A stretch of 64,000 nucleotides of DNA from Effrenium voratum (lineage: Eukaryota; Sar; Dinophyceae; Suessiales; Symbiodiniaceae), in the NCBI GenBank assembly GCA_963377175.1, contig CAUJNA010002857.1:62001-126000 (forward strand), written 5' to 3'. Under the pieces are notes generated by a model. The model saw nothing but the letters and a program-made list of their open reading frames with translations. It ran no database searches and was not told the origin of the DNA. A program made the position numbers and the translations under genes. Shown here in pieces: positions 36,156 through 47,879 of this stretch (the first letter of the stretch is position 1; each line of letters begins with the position of its first letter).

Positions 36156-36431
36156 AAAATCCGAAAAAAAGACAACGTTCTAAAATAAATACCCCTCCGT
36201 TGCAAATCCAGTGGCATAGCAAGCAGACATTTGCCAGGCATGATGTGCAATTTGGAAGTTGGTGCTTGAGCTTTTGCTGAATGCTCTCGAAGCTTTCCCG
36301 AGTCCCAAGTGGAGCTCAAACCTTTCGGATGCTCCCTGCGCCGGGGTCTGGGCCGGAACCCGTGGGTTCGAAGGGCTCGGCGGAGGTTGGGGGCGGAGCT
36401 CCGGGGGGCGGAGGCCGGGGGCTGGGGCCAG

Positions 36432-36515
36432 GCCCTGGGCGCGGCGCTGCGGCAGATGCCGCGGCTGCAGAAATTGCAGCTCAACCAAAACCAGATCGGG
36501 GTCAAGGGCGCCCAG
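36432..36515 (+). CDS. LRR cassette exon B4
   Basis: 84 nt, GGCCAG|GCC to GCCCAG|GCG. Exposed residues K, Q, N, Q; differs from B2 only at position 14 (K for E). Its leader starts with GGCATGATGTGCAATTTGG, shared with B7. Confidence 0.85.
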
Positions 36516-36953
36516 GCGGGAAGGGGGAGGGGAAGTTTGAGGGGGCGAGGGGGTAAGATAAACCTCCCAAATGAGGAGTAAAGAGAAATTGACTATTCAT
36601 GACACCCCCGAGATTTCAACATGTCAATCTGCTCCGTTGCAAGAAGATAGTTTTGCCGCCCCGGGCGGGGGTCGGTGAGCTCTGCTTTTGGCAGACAAGA
36701 ATGGTTTGCCAGTTGTGGATGTGCCTTGTCACTTGCATCTGGAAAGGGCGATGTCAATCATGGATTCTGTGCGGTTTACGTAACGATGTCCAGCGCAGGC
36801 TTCTTGAAAGCAAACGCGTTCAAACATCCAGCTGAGATGAAAAGAACCGCAGCAGGGCTGGTATCAAGTCCTACATCTAGTCAGTCTCGAAACTTTGTTC
36901 GGACAAAGGCCTCAATCCCCACCTTCAAGGGCCTGCGAGCACCGTCCCCGCAG

Positions 36954-37037
36954 GCACTGGCCCGCGGCCTGGAGGGCACCACTGCCCTGGAGCTGCTGCA
37001 GCTTTGGGAGAACCAGATTGGCGATGCCGGCTGCGAG
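36954..37037 (+). CDS. LRR cassette exon C4
   Basis: 84 nt, CCGCAG|GCA to TGCGAG|GCC. Exposed residues Q16, W18, E19. Confidence 0.85.
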
Positions 37038-38982
37038 GCCTCCACGGTTGAGAGCACGGCTTCTCCACTTCACAGGGGCGCCCTTCAGCTCCCCACCTCC
37101 AAGTCCGTTTTGTGTGGGCTTTGGATGCAGGATTTCTAGACCTGTGGTTGGGAGTTTCGGTGGGATCTGGCGCGAACATCAATTGTCGATCCTGATGGCC
37201 TCGGAGTCGTTTTTGACATTAGCAGCTTCCACCCCGGGGTGGCAATCATTCCAGGGTGTGGTTTAAGTGGTGCTGGATTTGAAGATAGGTGTGCCATGTT
37301 TGTCACGCACACATATACACGGTTGTCCTGTTTCCGTAGGCGGGTTAGCGGGCTGTGTTGTCTTTGCAATCTGGCGTTGGCCGCCGTTGGGAATGTTGTT
37401 GCCACAGTATGAGCTAAATGTGGGATTGCCTGCCGTTTCGTAGAACAGGTTTGCTTCCGATCACTTGTTCACCCCACGATGACATGTTTGTGTTGTTTGT
37501 TTGTTGCTCTCTCCCTTTCTCTGTGGGTGGTGGTGTGTGGCTCGGATTGGCTCGGCTTCAGGTAGCGGGACAGGTCCTAAGAAGAAGGGTGTGCCGGACC
37601 CAAGCTCCAGATTGAGCTGATGTGTGTCTCAGCAGAGCCTTTTTTCAGAGTTGTTCCCTGCAAGAGGTGTGAGTTTGGGGAATGGAACCCACAGCTGAGC
37701 CCACAGCTTGAGCACGGGAGCGGACACCTACACACAGCCAGTCAGTCGAAGGAGCCCACTTTGAGGATACATGGAAGGGTTTTGTTTGCTCGCGTTATGT
37801 GGTGAACTTTGTAAGCTGCTCATCAATTGCATTCTGTTTGCTTTGAGGCAGCTGTCACGTGCCCCATATGTTTTCCACGCTCCCGGAGAGGGTGCAAATG
37901 CAGCAAGTGTTCACACAATTAGCAAATCGCGCTTGCCAGGCTCAATGCTGCATTGCTTGTGTGCAAATTTGCGAAGGTGGTGATTGAGCTTTTGCTCCAA
38001 GCTCCCCAAGCAGAGCTTCAAAGCTTTCAGACTCTCCCTGCAACAGGGCGTGGGGAAGTGGAACATCCCTGCCTGCTTTTGACAGGAAGTGGCTGGAGGT
38101 TTAGGTCATGGATGACAGGCGTTTCGGCGGCTGAGTTGGAAGATATAAATATATTTCTTTTTGTGATCCCTTCCATAATGGCCAGTGTCAGATTACTCCC
38201 GCCATAACTTACTGGATTCAGCCATATCATGAGCAGAGTCTTCAAAGAATTGCTTGTTTTGCGCTGGCTCCAGAGTTGGTCCAAAAGGCTGGCGCCAGGG
38301 TGCTCCAAAGCCTTGAGATGAACAGGGACAGGAATTCACATGTTCTTCCGATGATGTTTTAAGCGCATGAGCTCCCCAAGATATGGTTTTTGCCCCAGTC
38401 GCCCCTGAGCATCATTCCGTGACCATGGCAAAAATTGCAAGCTTTTGAGGCCACAAGCCACAGCTCCAAGCAACATGTTCCTTGAATGATGGATCCTGCC
38501 CCTCATTACCTGAAATCCCTCTCCCCTGCCTGTATTTCTGCCATTGCAGGAACAAAAACCTTGCTCGCCTTTCTTCACTTGAAATATGCCCGAATAGAGT
38601 TGCTTTGCAAGCCGTCACTTCTTCCAAATGGTGCTCGAAATCGTGACGTTCCTTTGCCAGCCTCACGTGCCTGTTTGATTGAGACTGAAACCTGCACCAT
38701 ATCCTTTGGCTTTTTCTCTTTTCCCGCACTGCCGGAGAGGTTTTCAGCCAGTAGACAACTTACCGGGCACGGTGCTGACAGGCTTCTGTCCAATTTTGAA
38801 GGTGGTGTTTCAGCTCTCAAGCTCTTGAGGCATTTTTGTCCCAAGTGGAGCTTCGAAGCTTTCGGAGGCTCCCTGCACTGGGGAATTGGGGCGGAGTGTC
38901 GGGCGGAGTGCGCCGGAGCCCGTGGCACCGGGGCCAAAGGCTCCTGGGCCTTCAAGGGGCCGCCCGCTGGGTCGCTGGGCAG
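37038..38982 (+). other. C4-A5 intron with ghost unit 4
   Basis: About 1.9 kb. The ghost unit lies at 37795-38160, with an interrupted AT run; otherwise parallel to the other C-A introns. Confidence 0.65.
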
Positions 38983-39066
38983 GCGCTGGCCACCGCCCTT
39001 GCCGGGCACCGCGGGCTCCGGGACCTGGACCTCGGCACCAACGGCTTCGGGGACGCCGGGGCCGAG
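38983..39066 (+). CDS. LRR cassette exon A5
   Basis: 84 nt, GGGCAG|GCG to GCCGAG|GCG. Scaffold has T4 (ALATAL). Exposed residues D, D, G, T; identical protein to A6. Confidence 0.85.
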
Positions 39067-39935
39067 GCGGGGGAATCGGAGCCCGGGGACGAGAGAGTTG
39101 CCCCGCGTGGCTCTGGGTGTTGGCTCCGGGTGGCAGCGTGGCTTTTTTTTGCAGTCTGGAATTTAGCGATCTTTGTGGCCACATGATTGACAAGCTTTGA
39201 CGGTAATGAATAGGCTTGATAGAAGTGCCAACTGTGGGGATGGTCAAATGTTTCGTGGCTCAGCTTGCTTGCAATTGCGTTTGCCAAGCCTGTGTTGCTA
39301 TTTACTCTTGCTTTGTTTGTTCTCTTGCCTGTGTGCAGGTGGTTTGTGGGTCGAGTTGAGGTAGCGAAACACCTGCGAGAGGTATGCAGGACCCCTCAGG
39401 AGCCCTTGACTTTGAGGTTAGTCTCAATCAATTGCCTTCTCTGGGAACACTTCTGGCGTGAACACAATCATTCGCCATCTTAAGTACCTGCGATTTGGCC
39501 CCCCACCACCCCCAACCCGACATCACCAAACGTTGTCATGCTTGTCGGCAATAACTTTCGTGCTCACTCTGCTTTCAGGGCCGAAGGCCTCTCTTCTCTT
39601 TTTCACAAGCCGTGCCTTGCTGACGGAACTGTTGTTCACATGGTGCTCGGGTTTGGAGAGTTCATAGACGGCCCTCGTTTGCGGGTTGGTGAACTTCAGC
39701 TTCCCCATGTCTTTTTTTTGGCTTCACTCTTTTCGCACGCTGCCTGAGTGTGATTCGGAAGTTGGTGCTTGAGCTTTTGCCCAAAGCTCTCGAAGCTTTC
39801 CCGAGTCCCAAGTGGAGCTCAAACCTTTCGGATGCTCCCTGCGCCGGGGTCTGGGGCCGGAACCCGTGGGTTCGAAGGGCTCGGTGGAGGTTGGGGGCGG
39901 AGCTCCGGGGGGCGGAGGCCGGGGGCTGGGGCCAG

Positions 39936-40019
39936 GCCCTGGGCGCGGCGCTGCGGCAGATGCCGCGGCTGCAGGAATTGCAGCTCCAGCAAAACCAGAT
40001 CGGGGTCAAGGGCGCCCAG
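39936..40019 (+). CDS. LRR cassette exon B5
   Basis: 84 nt. Exposed residues E, Q, Q, Q. It combines the 14/16 block of B2 with a CAG codon at 18 as in B3, suggesting mosaic origin. Confidence 0.85.
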
Positions 40020-40458
40020 GCGGGAAGGGGGAGGGGAAGTTTGAGGGGGCGAGGGGGTAATGATAAACCTCCCAAATCAGGAGTAAAGAGAAATTGACTA
40101 TTCATGACACCCCCGAGATTTCAACATGTCAATCTGTTCCGTTGCAAGAAGATAGTTTTGCCGCGCCGGGCAGGGGTCGGTGAGCTCTGCTTTTGGCACA
40201 GAAGAATGGTTTGCCAGTTGTGGATGTGCCTTGTCACTTGCATCTGGAAAGGGCGATGTCAATCATGGATTCTGTGCGGTTTACGTAACGATGTCCAGCG
40301 CAGGCTTCTTGAAAGCAAACGCGTTCAAACATCCAGCTGAGATGAAAAGAACCGCAGCAGGGCTGGTATCAAGTCCTACATCTAGTCAGTCTCGAAACTT
40401 TGTTCGGACAAAGGCCTCAATCCCCACCTTCAAGGGCCTGCGAGCACCGTCCCCGCAG

Positions 40459-40542
40459 GCCCTGGCCCGCGGCCTGGAGGGCACCACTGCCCTGGAGCTG
40501 CTGCGGCTTTTTCAGAATCAGATTGGCGATGCCGGCTGCCAG
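40459..40542 (+). CDS. LRR cassette exon C5
   Basis: 84 nt, CCGCAG|GCC to TGCCAG|GCC. Exposed residues R16, F18, Q19, with AAT for N20. Protein identical to C7; the surrounding kilobase is also near-identical to that of C7. Confidence 0.85.
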
Positions 40543-42484
40543 GCCTCCACGGTTGAGAGCACGGCTTCTCCACTTCACAGGGGCGCCCTTCAGCTCCCCA
40601 CCTCCAAGTCCGTTTTGTGTGGGCTTTGGATGCAGGATTTCTAGACCTGTGGTTGGGAGTTTCGGGGTGGGATCTGGCGCGAACATCAATTGTCGATCCT
40701 GATGGCCTCGGAGTCGTTTTGACATTAGCAGCTTCCACTCCCGGGGTGGCAGAGGAAATGCGTTGTGTGGCTTGCGAGTTGAAGATAGGTGTGCCATGTT
40801 TGTCACGCACACATATACACGGTTGTCCTGTTTGCGTAGGCGGGTTAGCGGGCTGTGTTGTCTTTGCAATCTGGCGTTGGCCGCCGTTGGGAATGTTGTT
40901 GCCACAGTATGAGCTAAATGTGGGATTGCCTGCCGTTTCGTAGAACAGGTTTGCTTCCGATCACTTGTTCACCCCACGATGACATGTTTGTGTTGTTTGT
41001 TTGTTGCTCTCTCCCTTTCTCTGTGGGTGGTGGTGGTGTGTGGCTCGGATTGGCTCGGCTTCAGGTAGCGGGACAGGTCCTAAGAAGAAGGGTGTGCCGG
41101 ACCCAAGCTCCAGATTGAGCTGATGTGTGTCTCAGCAGAGCCTTTTTTCAGAGTTGTTCCCTGCAAGAGGTGTGAGTTTGGGGAATGGAACCCACAGCTG
41201 AGCCCACAGCTTGAGCACGGGAGCGGACACCTACACACAGCCAGTCAGTCGAAGGAGCCCACTTTGAGGATACATGGAAGGGTTTTGTTTGCTCGCGTTA
41301 TGTGGTGAACTTTGTAAGCTGCTCATTAATTGCATTCTGTTTGCTTTGAGGCAGCTGTCACATGCCCCATATGTTTTCCACGCTCCCGGAGAGGGTGCAA
41401 ATGCAGCAAGTGTTCACACAGTTAGCAAATCGCGCTTGCCAGGCTCAATGCTGCATTGCTTGTGTGCAAATTTGCGAAGGTGGTGATTGAGCTTTTGCTC
41501 CAAGCTCCCCAAGCAGAGCTTCAAAGCTTTCAGACTCTCCCTGCAACAGGGCGTGGGGAAGTGGAACATCCCTGCCTGCTTTTGACAGGAAGTGGCTGGA
41601 GGTTTAGGTCATGGATGACAGGCGTTTCGGCGGCTGAGTTGGAAGATATAAATATATTTCTTTTTGTGATCCCTTCCATAATGGCCAGTGTCAGATTACT
41701 CCCGCCATAACTTACTGGATTCAGCCATATCATGAGCAGAGTCTTCAAAGAATTGCTTGTTTTGCGCTGGCTCCAGAGTTGGTCCAAAAGGCTGGCGCCA
41801 GGGTGCTCCAAAGCCTTGAGATGAACAGGGACAGGAATTCACATGTTCTTCCGATGATGTTTTAAGCGCATGAGCTCCCCAAGATATGGTTTTTGCCCCA
41901 GTCGCCCCTGAGCATCATTCCGTGACCATGGCAAAAATTGCAAGCTTTTGAGGCCACAAGCCACAGCTCCAAGCAACATGTTCCTTGAATGATGGATCCT
42001 GCCCCTCATTACCTGAATCCCTCTCCCCTGCCTGTATTTCTGCCATTGCAGGAACAAAAACCTTGCTCGCCTTTCTTCACTTGAAATATGCCCGAATAGA
42101 GTTGCTTTGCAAGCCGTCACTTCTTCCAAATGGTGCTCGAAATCGTGACGTTCCTTTGCCAGCCTCACGTGCCTGTTTGATTGAGACTGAAACCTGCACC
42201 ATATCCTTTGGCTTTTTCTCTTTTCCCGCACTGCCGGAGAGGTTTTCAGCCAGTAGACAACTTACCGGGCACGGTGCTGACAGGCTTCTGTCCAATTTTG
42301 AAGGTGGTGTTTCAGCTCTCAAGCTCTTGAGGCATTTTTGTCCCAAGTGGAGCTTCGAAGCTTTCGGAGGCTCCCTGCACTGGGGAATTGGGGCGGAGTG
42401 TCGGGCGGAGTGCGCCGGAGCCCGTGGCACCGGGGCCAAAGGCTCCTGGGCCTTCAAGGGGCCGCCCGCTGGGTCGCTGGGCAG
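40543..42484 (+). other. C5-A6 intron with ghost unit 5
   Basis: About 1.9 kb. The ghost unit lies at 41300-41660. The left half is near-identical to the C7-A8 intron. Confidence 0.65.
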
Positions 42485-42568
42485 GCGCTGGCCACCGCCC
42501 TTGCCGGGCACCGCGGGCTCCGGGACCTGGACCTCGGCACCAACGGCTTCGGGGACGCCGGGGCCGAG
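42485..42568 (+). CDS. LRR cassette exon A6
   Basis: 84 nt. Exposed residues D, D, G, T, as in A5; most recent duplicate pair of the A type. Confidence 0.85.
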
Positions 42569-43086
42569 GCGGGGGAATCGGAGCCCGGGGCCATGGCTGG
42601 GGGGTCGGGGGATATGGTCGGAGGCGCACGAGAGAGTTGCCCCCCGTGGCTGTGGTTGTTGGCTCCAGGTGGCACCATTGTTGTTTTTGCCGTCTGGAAT
42701 TTAGCGATCTTTGTCGCCACATGATTTTGACAAGCTTTGACGGTAATGAATAGGTTTGACAGAAGAGCCAACTATGGGGATGGTCTTATTTTTCGTTTCT
42801 TAGCTGGCTTGCAATTGCGTCTGCCAAGCCTGTGTTGCTATTTATGGTGATGGCGTGGGTCTTGCTGTGTTTGTTCTCTTGGTTGTGGGTCGAGTTGAGG
42901 TAGCGAAACATCTGCAAGAGGTATGCAGGAGCCCTTGGCTTCGAGGTTAGTCCCAATCAATTGCCTTCTCCTGGAACACTTCTGACGTGAACACAATAAT
43001 TCGCCATCTCAAGTATCTGAACGAATTAGATTTGGCCTCCCACCACCCCCAACCCGACATCACCAAACATGCTGAGTGACTTCTTT

Positions 43087-43091
43087 GCTTT
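43087..43091. repeat. target site duplication, copia 2 (left)
   Basis: GCTTT, paired with GCTTT at 47202-47206. Confidence 0.9.
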
Positions 43092-43188
43092 TGTTAGAGC
43101 TCGGCGCCCTGTTTCCTTTGGGCAATAAAAGGGTCTGCAGTATTCGCATCCCTCATGCATGTTCAATCGCAAAAGCGGGGCTCATGCA
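43092..43188 (-). repeat. copia 2, 3' LTR
   Basis: 97 bp, begins TGTTAGAGCTCGGCGCCC and ends GGGGCTCATGCA; contains GGGCAATAAAAGGG. Direct repeat of 47106-47201 with a handful of differences. Confidence 0.9.
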
Positions 43189-43579
43189 CCCCCCTTCGGC
43201 AGTCTGCCGAATCGGATTCGCGCTCAGCGCTCCTCCCAGCTCAAGACCCCTCATTCCGCGTCTCCTTCTTTTTTGAAGACGCTGTAGTCTGTCCATTCCC
43301 TCAGGCGATAGTCTCCACCAACCACGAAGACAGGCCTGGTCCTCATGACTGTGATGCGCTCCGGGCCGATCCCCATGCCAGGCATCCTTCCTTTCCGCGG
43401 GTCAAACTCCGAGACCCTCCTCCGGCAATGCGCCTTGATGCAACACTCCTTCTCAATCCAGCGGTCCTCGGTCCCCACTGGCGCCTTCCTGATCCCCGGG
43501 AAGACCCTCTTCACCTCCTCCCACAGCTTTGCCTCCGAATCCAAGGCAACCTTCCACTCCGGCCCCGAGCCGCCCGAGC

Positions 43580-43918
43580 CCTGATCTTGAGTGGCCTTGT
43601 CCGCCATGACCCGCCGGGATCCTGCAACAGCGTCACCGCCGCCGCATTGTCCTGCATCACCAACTTCAGTGCTTCGAGCTGGTCTCGACCTTCCACATCG
43701 ATCCCAGCCTTATCCCACACCGACGCGACTTTCCTGTCCTCCAGATCGGCGATGATCTCCGCCCACGCCTCTCCCATTGCCACCAGCAGCTCTGCCTCTG
43801 CCGTCGACCTCGCCACAAACGGCTGCCTCCTCGTCCAGTGGATCGGACACCCACCGTAGCTCACGACCACGCCCTGCTGGGACCGGCCGCCATCCGGCCC
43901 AAAGCCTGCGTCCGCGTA
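43580..43918 (-). pseudogene. copia RNase H (copy 2)
   Basis: Shows YADAGFGPD, RSQQGVVVSYGG, RRQPFVARSTAEAELL, DNAAAVTLL and GSWRTRPLKIRA. Intact over this domain in one frame, but out of frame with the upstream RT. Confidence 0.85.
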
Positions 43919-43932
43919 GACCTCCACCCCGC

Positions 43933-44864
43933 TCATGCAGGAACTCCCCGTTTTCTCCACGCATGCCCCTTCGCAGCGCCCCCGAACTCCAGCTTGCACC
44001 CCACCGTCCTCTTGAGGTAGCCCAGCAGGTAGATCCCCATCGCGAATGTCTGCGCCAGCCGAACCATCTCCGCATCCTGCTCCTCGTCTTCCCCATCCTT
44101 CTCGATCTGCTTAGGCGCCAGGATGGTCTTCTCCTTCACCTCCCCCTCGTACCTGTTGAGGATGTTGTTGATGTGGTCCTCCTGCCCCACCAACAGACTT
44201 GCTCCTCCGCTGGGGTCTCTCATCACCTCCACCCCGCAGAACTTCACCGGCTTGTCCGAGTTGACCCACTCCAGGTCCGTCGCCTCCCACTCCTTCTTGA
44301 TGTGCTGCGCCATCGCCTCCACGATGTTTGTCTCCCCCACGATCATCGTGTCATCCACGTAGCAGCAGATAAACCCCACCGTGGCGCCCCCGAGCCTTAT
44401 CTTCCAGAGGTTCTCGTCCGCAAACGCCTGGCGCAACACCAACTCCTTCCCGCCTCCGAGGTCCACCTGAGGGTGTCGTCTTGATGGGCCCCCCAGTCCG
44501 CCGGCGATGCCCGCAACCCACACAAGGCCTTGGTCACCTCCCACATGACCACATGACTCCCGGGTTCACCACCTTTGCGTCCAGGAGGATCTTCGGCGGT
44601 CTCACCACCACCCGATGGCTAGCATTCAGGAACGCCGTGCGGATGTCCAAGCTTCCCACGGCCCATTTCATTGCCGCCGCCTTCCGCAACAGCGCCCCGC
44701 TTCCAGTCCGGACGTGTACGACTCCCGTCACCTGCTTTCAGCTCTCCTTCCCTTTCCCACCTATCTACTTCCTCTTCTCTCACCTCCCGGATGGCCATCT
44801 TTTCCAGGAGGGCTCCAACTTCCTTCTTCATCGTCGGCACCCACATCTCCATTTCCCTCCTCAC
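43933..44864 (-). pseudogene. copia reverse transcriptase (copy 2), frameshifted
   Basis: N-part 44619-44864 (KKEVGALLEKMAI), middle 44534-44731 (GSLDIRTAFLN, VVRPPKILLD), C-part 43933-44544 with the YVDD box at 44350-44361 and FCGVEVMRD. The three parts lie in different frames. Confidence 0.85.
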
Positions 44865-45107
44865 CTGATGATCTTTGTCTGCAGGAACATCTCCTCCTCA
44901 GCCACTGTCCCAACGCCTTGAGTTCTATCCTCATGCGTTCTCCTCTGGTGACCTCCACCATCTAGGAAGTCATGGGTGTCCAATCCCCTGTGCCTCCCGT
45001 CTCGATATCCTCCATGACCAGCTCCAGGCACCGATCCTTCTCCTGTGCCCAGATCACCTGCCTCCTCTCCAACTTCTCAATCCATTCCTCTCCCCAGAAA
45101 TATATTT

Positions 45108-45542
45108 CTATCCCTCTATCTTCTTCACCTTTGGCACCTCCTCTTCTCCTCCTTTCTCCTCATCTTCTCCTCCATTCTCCTCCTTCTGCTTTCCTACCAA
45201 TCTTCTCCTTCTGGTCCACAGCTCCCCGGCCACCGGGACGTCCACCTTCTGGTCCACAGCTCCGGCACCACTTGCGACACCGTGTAGATGCTGCCCTTCT
45301 CCATCACCCTGACCTCCCATCTCCCGCATAATCATCCTGTTGCGAACTTCTACCGGCAACGCAGCTCCATGCCAGAGGTTTGGATTGACCTCCAGCAACA
45401 GTGCCCTTGCCTTCCTCTTCACCCGCCCGACTGCCGCCTCTGCTCTGCCGTTGGCCTGCGGCTCATCAGGACTTGACAGCGTCCGTGCAGCCCGTGACTC
45501 ACCGCCCTGCTGCCTCGACGGGCCGATTCCGCCTGGAGGCAC
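45108..45542 (-). pseudogene. copia integrase tail (copy 2)
   Basis: Contains PQANGRAEAAVGRVKRKARAL and LWHGAALPVEVRNRM, the end of the integrase core and the region after it; the upstream zinc-binding and DDE parts are absent. Followed by an acidic Glu/Lys-rich tail. Identical in translation to copy 3 (57713-58147). Confidence 0.8.
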
Positions 45543-45597
45543 TCCGCGAAGCTCTCCACTCCTTCCTGCGGCCTGGTATCAAGATTCAGCTCCGCCC

Positions 45598-47085
45598 TCA
45601 CCGTAGACATCCTGTAGCTGCTGGAGTGCCTTCAAGACTATGGCCACCCCCCTCTGCTCCGTGCGCGGCCGTGATCCGCAATCTTTCCAGCGGACTGGCC
45701 ACCAACCACTCCGCGTAGGCCACCTTGGCGCTGTCGCACACGTCCTCCCACCACATAGCGCTGTAGGTGGAGATGTCCTCCATGTTGTGCTCGATAGTCG
45801 CCATCCAGTCGCCAAACGTCAGCGGACTTCCATCATCCACCAGCTGCGGCAACTCTGTGGCCCGGCCGCTCTCGTTCAGCAGCTCCTTCACCTCCACCCT
45901 ATCCTTTGTCTTGTCGGCACCTTCCTTGATTCCCGCCCCTCCTCCAGGGCTCTCCTCCTTCCTGCAACCCGCTCCTGCCTCCTTCGATGCCGATCTCGAC
46001 CTTGTCCACGGCGGCACCCCGGGCACCCTTCTTTCTCCTCTGGATGCCGACCGCCCCCTGGCCCACGCCGGCTTGCAGCTGATCCCGTCCACCACCCAAT
46101 CATTCTCCGCACAGGGCCACTCCTCCCTTCCGGTAACCTGGTTCCGCCCGGAGTCCTTTCCAGCTTCTGCCTTTTCCCCGGCGGGGGCGGTGGTGGTGTC
46201 TCCATCTCGGCAGCTTCACCTCCTCTTCTTGCGGCGTGTGAAATTGCTGCGGCGGCTGCTGCTCCAACACCAGGATCTGGTCCGTCAGCAACTCCACGTG
46301 ACGTTCAGCTTGCAGCGCCGTTGACTCCCACAGCTCCGCCATCCGCTTATGTTGTTCCGCCTCACTTTCAATCACCACCTTCTCCAACTCGAGCTGCTCT
46401 ACCCTGTTCTTCAGCTCATTCCGTTGCCTCAACGCCTCTGCCAGGTTCATGCTGACCGTCCCTTACTCCTCCACGAACACCCGGTCCAGCTCCTTCTCCA
46501 GGCGATCCTCAGCGTCGAAGCCCGCTCTCCCCGCACCCCTCGACCTGTCCTGCTTCTGTTCTTTCTCCTCCACCGCCCGCTCCTCTGGTGTCATGAAGGC
46601 TTTGGCTTTCCTCCTCTGCGCTGCTGAGCAGCCCTCAAAGGTGTCCCCGCCACCTCCTCCTCATCACCGAACTCCGGAACCGGCGGCAAACCCTCTGGTC
46701 TTGCTTCCCTCAACCTCATTTCCTCCTGAACTCTCTCGGACCAGAAAAGGTTCACGCCCACCACGGGCCCTCCTCCACCCCTTCACCTTCGGCTAGTAGA
46801 GCTCGGCTCCGCGAGCTCTCCTCTACAACCACCACCTGTTCATCCATCCCTGGCCTCAGCGCCTGCGGCACACCTTCCCTTGCCCTCGACGCCGACCTGG
46901 TCCGCGAAACACCACCGGGATCTCTGCCCCGGCCATCTGCCGAATGGGCATCCCGGGCTGCTCCACCACCCATCGACCCATCCTTCTCAGGCTCGCCTTC
47001 CCCGGCCGGTGCCCGGCTCTCCTCAGCTTCCCTGCCAGGGCTTACCCGGCCGGAACGCAGCCTCCTCATCATCTCCATGTGCGCG
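45598..47085 (-). pseudogene. copia gag-like region (copy 2)
   Basis: Begins near MEMMRRLRSGRVSPG just inside the 5' LTR; includes a coiled-coil stretch (RNELKNRVEQLELEKVV, 46100-46450) and the segment LVDDGSPLTFGDWMATIEHN followed by WWEDV (45598-46095), wording I associate with dinoflagellate copia gag. Broken by frameshifts; no zinc knuckle or protease seen. Confidence 0.75.
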
Positions 47086-47105
47086 AACAGTTTGGGCTCA
47101 GAACC

Positions 47106-47201
47106 TGTTAGAGCTCGGCGCCCTTTTCCTTTGGGCACTAAAAGGGTTTGCAGTATTCGCATCCCTCATCCATGTTCAAACGCAAAAGCGGGGCTCATGC
47201 A
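47106..47201 (-). repeat. copia 2, 5' LTR
   Basis: 96 bp, TGTTAGAGCTCGGCGCCC to GGGGCTCATGCA. The partner GCTTT duplication follows at 47202-47206. Confidence 0.9.
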
Positions 47202-47879
47202 GCTTTCAACCAAAGGCAAGCGTGTCTGGGCCTTCAAAAGGAGCACCGCGCCCAGGGCTTGCTCCGGTCTTCCAGTTCCAACGCCCCCAGCAGGGCCGCC
47301 AAAGTGACAATCGCCGCCAGTTGTGATAGCAGATATCCGAAGCCACAATTTGTGTAAGTTGTTTTTTTGATAATTGGGAGCTTTGTAGAAGCGCTGTTGC
47401 GGAAGTGTGCTGAATCGGCTCCTGAGTATCATTCCTTCTAGCAGTCTTGTTCGCCTCGGTGGGCTTCTTGCATGCTTACCAGCAACACGTAGTACGATTG
47501 CAAATTTCAATTGGTGTGACGCCCTGCTTCGCTTGAACAATGCCCGAATGGATTTGCATTGCAAGGATGAAATGTTGTCATGCTTGTCGGCAATAACTTT
47601 TGTGCTCACTCTGCTTTCAGGGCCGAAGGCCCCTCTTCTCTTTTTCACTAGCCGTGCCTTGCTGACGGAACTGTTGTTCACATGGTGCTCGCGTTTGGAG
47701 ACTTCATAGACGGCCCTCGTTTGCGGTTTGGAAGCACCACACTACCTTTATTCCTTCGCCAGGTTCATGTTTGAATGAGGCTGAAGCATGTCCCATGTCT
47801 TTTGGCTTCACTCTTTTCGCACGCTGCCTGAGGGGTTGCAAATGGGTGCGGATTTAAGTTTGGATTTTTTCGTGTGTTT
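47202..47879 (+). other. intron continuation right of copia 2
   Basis: Starts GCTTTCAACCAAAGGCAAGC, the same words that follow the empty site at 52282. Near-identical to 59817-60500. No coding content. Confidence 0.7.

Larger units (their letters stand above)
32509..36431 (+). other. A4-B4 intron with copia relic and satellite
   Basis: About 3.9 kb. In order: A-type intron start, truncated Ty1/copia copy 1 (33019-34938), G/C-hairpin satellite (34939-35760), AAGAAGCC minisatellite (35930-36150), B leader. Confidence 0.75.
43092..47201 (-). mobile_element. Ty1/copia retrotransposon copy 2, both LTRs
   Basis: 4110 bp on the minus strand: 3' LTR 43092-43188, 5' LTR 47106-47201 (both TG...CA, about 96 bp, unusually short), 5-bp target duplication GCTTT, polypurine tract next to the 3' LTR. 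Domain order along the minus strand is gag, integrase tail, RT, RNase H, the copia order. The protease and integrase core are not found between gag and the integrase tail, and the RT is frameshifted, so it is not autonomous. Confidence 0.9.

Noticed and set aside
35665..36222. Hydrophobic Leu/Phe/Trp-rich minus-strand protein (LLGFLASW repeats)
   Set aside because: Complement of the AAGAAGCC minisatellite; no independent evidence of coding.
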